A stretch of DNA of 54,615 nucleotides, taken from contig NZ_QFRK01000048.1 of the NCBI RefSeq assembly GCF_003143855.1, positions 1-54,615 of the forward strand, given 5' to 3'. Source of the DNA: Streptomyces sp. NWU339 (GTDB taxonomy: Bacteria; Actinomycetota; Actinomycetes; Streptomycetales; Streptomycetaceae). Position 1 is the first letter of the stretch. Each line of letters opens with the position of its first letter. Shown here piece by piece: positions 41,046 to 48,038 of the stretch. Both the position numbers and the translations under genes were made by a program. The notes below the pieces were generated by a model. That model was given only the letters and a program-made list of their open reading frames with translations, ran no database searches and was not told the DNA's origin.

Positions 41046-42749
41046 ATGACCGCACTGCGCCTCGGGCCACTGCTGAGGTACGTCGACGGTTCCTCCGCGA
41101 CCGTCTGGGCCGAGACGAGCCGGCCGGGCACCGCCGAGGTGCGCTGCGCGGACGGGTCCGGCGGGACGGCCCGCACCTTCCAGATCGCGGGCCACCACTA
41201 CGCACTGGTCGAGGTGACCGGCCTGACCCCGGGCACGGCGACGCCGTACGAGGTGTTCCTCGACGGCACGCGCGCGTGGCCGTCGGCCGAGGAGGAGCCC
41301 TTCCGGTCCCTCCCGCCCTCCGTCATCACCACCCCCGCTCCCGCCACCGGCCCCACCACCGGCCGCGGCCTGCGCGTCGCCTTCGGCTCCTGCCACTGGG
41401 CGTCCCCGCCGACCGGCGAGCACGACCCCGTCGGCCCCGACGCGCTGCACGCCCTGGCCGCCCGCATCGCGGCCGACCCGGACGGGGAGCGGCCCGACGT
41501 GCTGCTCCTCCTGGGAGACCAGGTGTACGCCGACGAGACCTCCGACGCGACCCGCGCGTACCTCGCCGCCCGCCGCGGCCTCGAGGACCCCCCGGGCGGC
41601 GAGGTGGCGGACTACGAGGAGTACACCCACCTCTACGACGAGTCCTGGCTCGACCCCCCGGTGCGCTGGCTGCTGTCCACCGTCCCCACCTGCATGATCT
41701 TCGACGACCACGACGTCGCGGACGACTGGAACACCTCCGCCTCCTGGGTCGCCGACATGCGCGCCACCTCCTGGTGGGGGGAGCGGGTGCGCAGCGGCCT
41801 GATGTCGTACTGGGTGTACCAGCACCTGGGCAACCTCTCCCCGCGCGAGCTGGCGGCGGACCCCTTGTACGCGTCCGTCCGGGAGAGCCCCGACGGTACG
41901 GAGGCGCTGCGTGCCTTCGCCGCCGAGGCCGAGTCGGACACGGCCTCCACCCGCTGGAGCTACCGGCGCGACTTCGGCCGGGTGCGGCTGCTGATGGTGG
42001 ACAGCAGGGCGGCCCGCGTCCTGACGGAGGGCGAGCGTTCAATGCTCGACCCGGGCGAGGCGGCGTGGCTGCGCGAACAGGTACGGGACGAGCCCGGTTC
42101 GTACGACCACCTCCTCATCGGCACGTCCCTGCCCTGGCTGCTGCCGCACCTGGTGCACGACGTCGAGGCGTGGAGTTCCGTGCTGTGCCGGGGTGACAAG
42201 GGCCCCCGGTGGGCGCGGTTCGGGGAGCGGCTCCGGCGCGCGGCGGACCTGGAGCACTGGGCGGCGTTCCCGGAGTCCTTCGGAGAGCTGGCGGAGCTGA
42301 TCGCCGAGGCCGGTACGGGGCCGGACGCGCCGGCGACGGTGTCCGTGCTCTCCGGTGACGTCCACCACGCGTACACGGCCGAGCCGAGCTGGCCGGGGCG
42401 GGAACCGGACGCCCGGGTGACGCAGCTGACCTGCTCCCCCGTGCACAACTCCATTCCCCTGTCGATCCGGCTGGGTTTCCGCTTCGGCTGGAGCGCCGCC
42501 GCCCGTGCCCTGGGCCGCGCCTTCGCCCGGCACGGGGGGTCCGGGAAACCGCCGGTCACGTGGCGCAGGACGGGCGGGCCCTGGTTCGGCAACCAGCTCA
42601 TGACGCTGACGCTGCGGGGGCGTTCGGCGGTGCTGCGACTGGACCACGCACGCACGGAAAAGCCGGGGGAGACGAGGCCGGAGACCGGAAGCGGACGGGA
42701 GACGGGGGCGCGACTGAGGACGGTGGCGGAGCTCCGGCTGAGCGATTAG
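41046..42749 (+). CDS. PhoD-like metallophosphatase
   Basis: A 567-residue alkaline phosphatase D family enzyme. Metal-site motifs of the PhoD fold in order: FGSCHWASPP (about 113-122), LLLLGDQVYADE (about 154-165), CMIFDDHDVADDWN (about 217-230) and SVLSGDVHHAYTAE (about 434-447). It lacks a twin-arginine signal, so unlike secreted PhoD it is probably cytoplasmic. The first 100 residues form a fibronectin-like beta domain (SATVWAETSRPGTAEV). The tail is Glu/Arg-rich. It hydrolyses phosphodiesters or monoesters; the substrate is not known. No PHO boxes were seen upstream. Confidence 0.9.
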   Translation: MTALRLGPLLRYVDGSSATVWAETSRPGTAEVRCADGSGGTARTFQIAGHHYALVEVTGLTPGTATPYEVFLDGTRAWPSAEEEPFRSLPPSVITTPAPATGPTTGRGLRVAFGSCHWASPPTGEHDPVGPDALHALAARIAADPDGERPDVLLLLGDQVYADETSDATRAYLAARRGLEDPPGGEVADYEEYTHLYDESWLDPPVRWLLSTVPTCMIFDDHDVADDWNTSASWVADMRATSWWGERVRSGLMSYWVYQHLGNLSPRELAADPLYASVRESPDGTEALRAFAAEAESDTASTRWSYRRDFGRVRLLMVDSRAARVLTEGERSMLDPGEAAWLREQVRDEPGSYDHLLIGTSLPWLLPHLVHDVEAWSSVLCRGDKGPRWARFGERLRRAADLEHWAAFPESFGELAELIAEAGTGPDAPATVSVLSGDVHHAYTAEPSWPGREPDARVTQLTCSPVHNSIPLSIRLGFRFGWSAAARALGRAFARHGGSGKPPVTWRRTGGPWFGNQLMTLTLRGRSAVLRLDHARTEKPGETRPETGSGRETGARLRTVAELRLSD

Positions 42750-42828
42750 CGGGGGTGGTGGCCGGGTGATGTCACGTCAGAATCCCTGAGATCAATGCGA
42801 GTTGCCCGCGGGATGACTGTGACACGGA

Positions 42829-42846
42829 GTGTGGGTTCGGCCACAC
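42829..42846. promoter_or_regulatory. Inverted repeat in the DoxX upstream region
   Basis: GTGTGG-GTTCGG-CCACAC, a perfect 6-bp inverted repeat. It lies in the 292-bp gap 42750-43041 that otherwise holds no gene. It may be an operator for the DoxX gene. Confidence 0.4.
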
Positions 42847-43041
42847 CGTTGAACGCGCGGGCGGGGGCGGAGCCGTATTCACGTGCGGCGGCGGACGATC
42901 GGCCTTTCCAGGGAGGCGATCCCCCGCGGCCACATGGTGATCTCGCGAGCATGAGTCAGGGGCACCTGACGTGGGCCCACGGCTCGGCTCCGTTCCCGGA
43001 CCGGTCCCTTCCGGGCCGGCCTACCGAAGGAGACCTCCCCC

Positions 43042-43494
43042 ATGTCCGGACGCCTCGACAGCGCCCAGCCGTACGCCCTCGGCCTGTTCCGGATCGTCGT
43101 CGGGCTGCTGTTCGCCTGCCACGGCGCCGTCGCACTGCTCGGTGCGCTCGGCGGCACGGACGGAAAGGGCGGCACCGTCGAACTCGGCGCCTGGCCCCAC
43201 TGGTACGCGGGCCTGATCGAGCTCGTCGGCGGCAGCCTGGTCCTGCTCGGACTCGGCACCCGCGTCGCCGCGTTCATCTCGTCGGGCGCCATGGCCTACG
43301 CCTACTTCAGCGTGCACCAGCCCGAAGCCCTGTGGCCCGTCCAGAACGACGGCGAGGGCGCGGCGATGTACTGCTGGGCCATGTTCCTGCTGGTGTTCAC
43401 CGGCTCCGGCGCCTTCGGCCTGGACCGGCTGTTCACCCGGCGCGCCCGCGCCGCGCAGCCGAAGCCGACGGAGCAGACCCCGGTCGCCGCCTGA
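43042..43494 (+). CDS. DoxX family membrane protein
   Basis: A 150-residue protein with four helices. The DoxX pattern is LGLFRIVVGLLFACHGAVALLGALGG, YAGLIELVGGSLVLLGLGTRVAAFISSGAMAYAYF and the last helix YCWAMFLLVFTGSGAFGLD. Family members belong to quinone- or redox-linked membrane proteins; some act with SseA and SodA in mycobacteria. ATG with GAAGGAG about 8 bases upstream. The C-terminal tail is Pro/Lys-rich. Alone on its transcript as far as can be seen. Confidence 0.9.
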   Translation: MSGRLDSAQPYALGLFRIVVGLLFACHGAVALLGALGGTDGKGGTVELGAWPHWYAGLIELVGGSLVLLGLGTRVAAFISSGAMAYAYFSVHQPEALWPVQNDGEGAAMYCWAMFLLVFTGSGAFGLDRLFTRRARAAQPKPTEQTPVAA

Positions 43495-43662
43495 CGACCC
43501 GACAGTCCGGAACACGAACTCCAGGCACCGGGCACACGAACCTCCCGTGACCTTTCCGTCACATGCCCGGCGTAGGCTCGTCGGTTGTCAAGGCCACCCC
43601 TGCCGCTCCCCCCGCGACGACGCGGCACGGTCTGGCCCACGGGGGAGCCATGGGGAGTTCGG

Positions 43663-44265
43663 GTGGAGAGTTTCGGGTCGCTGGTCGGCAGTCCATGGGT
43701 CTACGCGGTGGTGGCCCTCTCGGTCCTGCTCGACGTGTTCCTGCCGGTGCTGCCGAGCGGGGTCCTGGTGATCACGGCGGCCACGGCCGCCGCCGCGGGC
43801 ACCGCGACCGACGTGCCCGACATCCTGGCGCTGACCCTCTGCGCCGCCACCGCCTCCGTCCTGGGCGACCTGGTCGCCTGGCGTCTCGCCTGGCGCGGCG
43901 GCGCCCGTCTGGACCGGGCGATCGCCCGGTCCCGTCGGCTGACCGGCGCGCAGGAACGTCTCGGCTCGGCGCTGGCCCGGGGCGGTGGCGGCCTGGTCGT
44001 CCTCGCCCGTTTCGCCCCGGCGGGCCGTTCGCTGGTCTCGCTCGGGGCGGGTGCCGCCCGCCGCCGGGCCCGTGACTTCCTGCCCTGGTCGGCGCTGGCG
44101 GGCCTGTCCTGGGCCGCCTACAGCGTGGCCCTCGGTTACTTCGGCGCCCACTGGCTGGGCGCGTCCTGGCTCGCCACCGCGGTGTCGGTCGGCGCGCTGT
44201 TCGCGGCGGGCGCGGGAGCGACCTACCTGGTGCGTCGGCACCCGGTACCGGCGGAGGCCTCGTAG
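43663..44265 (+). CDS. VTT (DedA/SNARE-associated) family membrane protein
   Basis: A 200-residue membrane protein with about five helices. The DedA/VTT motif is present as FAPAGRSLVSLGAGAARRRARDFLPWSALAGLSWAAYSVALGYFGA, with the conserved F-x-P-x-x-R replaced by FAPAGRS. Family members have been implicated in lipid scrambling and membrane homeostasis. GTG 43663 was chosen because GGGGAG precedes it by 5 bases. It is convergent with the DUF2277 gene, 43 bp away. Confidence 0.85.
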   Translation: MESFGSLVGSPWVYAVVALSVLLDVFLPVLPSGVLVITAATAAAAGTATDVPDILALTLCAATASVLGDLVAWRLAWRGGARLDRAIARSRRLTGAQERLGSALARGGGGLVVLARFAPAGRSLVSLGAGAARRRARDFLPWSALAGLSWAAYSVALGYFGAHWLGASWLATAVSVGALFAAGAGATYLVRRHPVPAEAS

Positions 44266-44308
44266 GGACGGCGCGTCCGGGGCGTCGTGGTGGACCGGGG
44301 CCGCCGGC

Positions 44309-44548
44309 TCACCCCGCCTCCCGCGCCGCACTCGCGCCCGCGCCGCGCACCTCCAGGCCGTCCAGCAGGTCGGCCGTGGCCTCGGCGATCGCGTCCACGG
44401 CCCGGTCGAAGACCTCGCGGTTGTGGGCGGCCGGCGCCCGGAAGCCGGACACCTTCCGCACGTACTGCAGGGCGGCGGCCCGGATCTCGTCCTCGGTGGC
44501 CTCCTCGGGCAGGGCGGGCGGACGCAGGGTCTTGATACTCCGGCACAT
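44309..44548 (-). CDS. DUF2277 family protein
   Basis: A 79-residue protein matching the DUF2277 family: MCRSIKTLRPP, ATEDEIRAAALQYVRKVSGFRAPAAHN. These small proteins, common in actinobacteria, have no known function. It begins with a Cys at position 2 that is conserved in the family as far as I recall. It is divergent from the 117-residue gene across 106 bp, both of ordinary codon use. The last 15 residues are Ala/Gly/Arg-rich. Confidence 0.85.
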   Translation of the reverse strand: MCRSIKTLRPPALPEEATEDEIRAAALQYVRKVSGFRAPAAHNREVFDRAVDAIAEATADLLDGLEVRGAGASAAREAG

Positions 44549-44654
44549 GCCCCCAGTCTGACCCCGCCGGGCCCCCGCGGGCCACGAGGGTGAACCACCG
44601 GGGAGTCCCCCGAGCAACTCGCCACCCAAAATCGAACAGGCGTATCATCGAGGT

Positions 44655-45008
44655 GTGGCTGCGACCTATGACTTCCCGAGTGATCTCCTCGCCGGTCAGG
44701 AGGAGTTGCGTCAGGTCCAAGCCGAGCTGTCGACCCTGTTGAAGCGGCTTCCCTGGTCGGTGGAGCCCGTCGACGGGTTCAGCGACGACACCGGCTGGCG
44801 CCGGGTCGAGCGCCCCGCCTCGCCCGGCTGGACCGACGACGAACAGGCCGAGGTGGAGAAGCTGCGGCGCCGGGAGCACGAGCTGGTGGTGTTCGTCAGC
44901 ACCCATCGCTACTGGACCGAACTCACCGGCGCCGACCGGGTCCGCGCCCGCTCCCGGCTGAAGCACGCCCACGAGAACCCGCCGGAGGGCACGGAGCAGT
45001 CCCCGTGA
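44655..45008 (+). CDS. Hypothetical protein (117 aa)
   Basis: A 117-residue soluble protein: a helical N-terminus (DLLAGQEELRQVQAELSTLLKRL), a Trp-containing middle (LPWSVEPVDGFSDDTGWRR) and a charged helix pair (DDEQAEVEKLRRREHELVVFVSTHRYWTEL). No family recognised. A TATCAT -10 at 44643-44648 lies 6 bases before the GTG, so the message is probably leaderless. The tRNA-Val gene follows on the other strand. Confidence 0.78.
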   Translation: MAATYDFPSDLLAGQEELRQVQAELSTLLKRLPWSVEPVDGFSDDTGWRRVERPASPGWTDDEQAEVEKLRRREHELVVFVSTHRYWTELTGADRVRARSRLKHAHENPPEGTEQSP

Positions 45009-45074
45009 GGGTGCCGCCGTCCACAGCGAGAAGGGCCCCCGGAACGTCTCCGGAGGCCCTTGATCGTCACACGG

Positions 45075-45146
<72 letters not shown>

Positions 45147-45414
45147 GGGACCCGGACGCACCGCCCAGGCCGAATCGACAGCCTACATGGCCCGGGGCGC
45201 GGTCCGGTAAACACCCGCCCCGACGACGGCCCGGCACCCTGCCACCGGGGTTCCTCCGGGATGCCCCGTGACGACACCGGCTCCCGTGTGCTGAACCTCC
45301 ACACCGGCGACGGAAGTCTCACGGTCCGTACGGCGAACTGACCGACCCGTGTGTTCGTCCTCCACCGGTGGGACAATGGCACCGGCAGGGCGAACGACAG
45401 TACGGGAGAGGGAT

Positions 45415-46857
45415 GTGACGGCGACACCAGAGCAGCCGTACTCGCCGTCGAGACCACGCGTGCACCGTACGCGTGGTGTTCTGTCTCCTCCCTCGTGGCC
45501 GCGCCTTCGCCCGGTGCGCCTTCGCCGGGCGGCCGGTCCGCTCCGGGACACGCTCGCCCTGCTGGCCCTGCCGCTGGTGGCGGCGCCGACGCTGGCCGCC
45601 GCGTTCGCCGGGGGCGGCACCCGGCGCTGGTTCGGCGGGCGGGCCGAGAACCAGCGGGCCGAGGCGCAGGCCGCCAAGGACGCGGCGGCGGCCGCGTTCT
45701 ACGAGCTCGACACCGCCCAGCGGGACCTGCGGATCTCCATCGAGACGATCACCGCCGTCGACAGCTCCCCCGCCGCCCGCCGGGCCGTCGCCGACTTCGA
45801 GGCACTCGGCCGCCGTATCGACGAGGCCAGTCACCAGTACATCGAGGCCGTCGACGCCCATGACCTGGACCGCGACGACCTGGAGGCCTCGGTCGCCTCC
45901 CGGGCCCGCACCGAGCTGACCACCGCCAAGGGCGAGCTCGACCGGGTCAAACGGGAACTGGACCGCTTCACCGACGGACTGGGCCCCCTCCTCGGCAAGG
46001 CCGAGACCCAGCTGGCCCGGCTCGCGCCCGCCGTGGAGCGTGCCCGGCAGGCCCTGCTCGCCGCGTCGAACGCACTGGACACCGCCCGCGGGTCGGGGCT
46101 GCGGGCCGACGATCTCGCCGCCCGGCTCGCCGCGCTCTCCCCGGAGCTGACCAAGCTGAACCAGGGTGCCGGGCAGCACGGTGTGCCGCAGACCCTCGAG
46201 CGGGCCGAGCAGGTCACGCGCCAGGCCGAGGCCGTCCGCGCGGAGGCCGAGCGGCTGCCGGAACGGGCCGCCGAGACCGACCGCCGACTGGTCTCCCTGC
46301 GGACCCGCGCCCAGGCCCTCACCACCCGGTCCGCACAGGTGGAACCCGTCCTCAGCGAGCTGCGCCGCCGCTTCACCGCCGCCTGCTGGCAGGACCTGCA
46401 GCGCGTCCCCGAGGTGGCCGCGGAGCACGTGCGCCAGGCCGAGGGCAGGCTCGCCGAGGCGAGGACCGCGCGTGAGGAACAGCGCTGGGCGGACGCGACC
46501 GCCCTGCTGTCGACCGTACGGGCGCTGTTGAACACGACCGACGAGGCCGTGTCCGCCGCCGGTGACCGGCTGCGCCGGCTGAACGCCGTGCAGAAGGACC
46601 CCGAGCAGGAGATCGAACGCACCCGCTTCGCCGTCCGGGACGCCCAGCGCCTGGCCATGGCCGGCCGCCACACCCCGGACCCGCGCCACGCCCGACCGCT
46701 GGACGCCGCCGTGGCCCGCCTGGACCGGGCCGTCGACGCCCTGGAGGGCCGTCACCCCGACTACTGGCACTTCCTGACGGAGACGGAGGCGGTCCGCGAT
46801 TCGGTGGCACAGGTGGTGGCCCTGATCCGCGAGGACCGCGGCGGCTCCGCAGGCTAG
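45415..46857 (+). CDS. Membrane-associated coiled-coil protein
   Basis: A 480-residue protein. A basic Pro/Arg-rich N-terminus leads to one hydrophobic helix (about 44-64, LALLALPLVAAPTLAAAFAG), then more than 380 residues of nearly continuous helix with many Ala/Glu/Arg heptads (KGELDRVKRELDRFTDGLGP, RAEQVTRQAEAVRAEAERLPERAAETDRRL), with no enzymatic motif. The product is probably a membrane-bound structural protein. GTG 45415 has GGGAGAGG close upstream; a frame from 45349 would add 22 residues without a site. I do not recognise a specific family. Confidence 0.82.
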   Translation: MTATPEQPYSPSRPRVHRTRGVLSPPSWPRLRPVRLRRAAGPLRDTLALLALPLVAAPTLAAAFAGGGTRRWFGGRAENQRAEAQAAKDAAAAAFYELDTAQRDLRISIETITAVDSSPAARRAVADFEALGRRIDEASHQYIEAVDAHDLDRDDLEASVASRARTELTTAKGELDRVKRELDRFTDGLGPLLGKAETQLARLAPAVERARQALLAASNALDTARGSGLRADDLAARLAALSPELTKLNQGAGQHGVPQTLERAEQVTRQAEAVRAEAERLPERAAETDRRLVSLRTRAQALTTRSAQVEPVLSELRRRFTAACWQDLQRVPEVAAEHVRQAEGRLAEARTAREEQRWADATALLSTVRALLNTTDEAVSAAGDRLRRLNAVQKDPEQEIERTRFAVRDAQRLAMAGRHTPDPRHARPLDAAVARLDRAVDALEGRHPDYWHFLTETEAVRDSVAQVVALIREDRGGSAG

Positions 46858-46929
46858 GGCCCGACCGGCACGTCGCTCCCGCGCCCCGCTCCCCCGCCAC
46901 GAACAGGGGCGGCCGGTTAGCCTGTGCTC

Positions 46930-47157
46930 ATGCCTCGTTATGAGTACCGCTGCCGGACCTGCGGCGACACCTTCGAACTGAGCCGTCCCATGGCGGAGTC
47001 CGCCGCCCCGGCCGACTGTCCGTCGGGACACGACGACACGGTGAAGCTCCTGTCCACGGTCGCCGTGGGCGGTGCCGCCTCCGCCCCTGCCGCCGCACCC
47101 CGCGCGGGCGGGGGCGGCGGGGGTGGTGGCTGCTGCGGCGGGGGCTGCTGCGGCTGA
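46930..47157 (+). CDS. FmdB-type zinc ribbon protein with Gly/Cys tail
   Basis: A 75-residue protein. Residues 1-45 form the FmdB zinc ribbon MPRYEYRCRTCGDTFE with CRTC, then a second ligand pair normally C-P-x-C replaced by CPSGH, so the last ligand is a His. The tail is Gly-rich and ends in CCGGGCCG, two Cys-Cys pairs that could bind another metal. A TTAGCCT -10 at 46917-46923 lies 6 bases before the ATG, suggesting a leaderless mRNA. The function is unknown. Confidence 0.83.
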   Translation: MPRYEYRCRTCGDTFELSRPMAESAAPADCPSGHDDTVKLLSTVAVGGAASAPAAAPRAGGGGGGGGCCGGGCCG

Positions 47158-47183
47158 CGGGCCCGGCTGCTCCCCGGCACCGA

Positions 47184-47219
47184 CGGCGAGGACCCCGCCC
47201 CTCGGCGGGGTCCTCGCCG
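47184..47219. terminator. Intrinsic hairpin terminator (bidirectional)
   Basis: A perfect 16-bp stem (47184-47199 with 47204-47219) with loop CCTC, between the convergent FmdB-type and HAD genes. It closes the leftward Ter module. Confidence 0.88.
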
Positions 47220-47225
47220 GTTCCG

Positions 47226-48038
47226 TCAGTGCGGCGCGCGCACCGTGTGCAGGAACTCCCGCAGGATGCGCTCGCCGGCCGGCACCCCGCGCTCGGGCAG
47301 TGCCGTGATCCCGGGGGCCGTCCATTCGGCGTCGGCCAGTTCGCCGTGGCCGGGGCGCCAGCCCCGGTCGGCGGCGAGCAGCAGGTCGGCGTCGAGGAGG
47401 GAGTCGCCGGCCGCGAGGGTGAGGTCGGCGCCGGTGCGGCGGGCGACCTCACGCATGGCCGCGCTCTTGGTGAGCGGTTTCGGTACGGCGTAGATCTTGC
47501 GCCCCTGCAGGGAGACCGTCCAGCCCCGGTTCTCCGCCCACACGGCGAGTTCCTTCACCCACTCCTCGTCCAGCAGCCGGCGCTCGACGACGAGGTAGGC
47601 GAAGAGGTTCTCGGCGACCCGGTGCTTGAGGGTCCAGGCCGGTTCGGCGGTCCGCAGCAGATGGTCCTGCACCTCGGAGAGCGGGGCGCACTCGGCGGCG
47701 AGGTGTGCGGTCACCCGGGCGTGCCAGTCGGGGTCGGACACGCCGTCGACCAGGAGATGGCCGCCGTTGGCGCAGATGGCGTAGGCCGGCGGGGGGCCGG
47801 GGAGGCTGATGCGCCCGTACTGCTCGCGGGTGCGGGTGGTCGTCGGTACGAACACCGCGCTGTCACCGAGTTCGGCGAGCAGCCCGGCCGCCGTCTCCGT
47901 CATGAAGGACAGCGGGCGGCTCTCGTAGACCTCCACGCACAGCAGGCGGGGCGCCTCGGCGTCGGGCACGGCCAGGGCGAGCGCGCCGGTGGAGTAGATG
48001 AGCGTGCGGTCGAGGTCACTGGCGACGAGGACGGGCAT
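47226..48038 (-). CDS. HAD hydrolase of the Ter stress module
   Basis: A 270-residue HAD phosphatase with a Cof-type C2 cap: motif I LVASDLDRTLIYS (nucleophile Asp at 8), TTRTREQYGR as motif II, Lys in PKPLTKSAAM, and motif IV AAGDSLLDADLLLAAD. It is directly downstream of the phosphoribosyltransferase-StiP gene (1-bp overlap). In the published model of Ter-linked operons this HAD belongs to a pathway predicted to make a nucleoside-like metabolite. It is the last gene of the module; a strong terminator follows. Confidence 0.88.
   Translation of the reverse strand: MPVLVASDLDRTLIYSTGALALAVPDAEAPRLLCVEVYESRPLSFMTETAAGLLAELGDSAVFVPTTTRTREQYGRISLPGPPPAYAICANGGHLLVDGVSDPDWHARVTAHLAAECAPLSEVQDHLLRTAEPAWTLKHRVAENLFAYLVVERRLLDEEWVKELAVWAENRGWTVSLQGRKIYAVPKPLTKSAAMREVARRTGADLTLAAGDSLLDADLLLAADRGWRPGHGELADAEWTAPGITALPERGVPAGERILREFLHTVRAPH

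Noticed and set aside
45319..47325. A minus-strand open frame of 668 codons.
   Set aside because: Antisense to the coiled-coil protein; no ribosome site or family.
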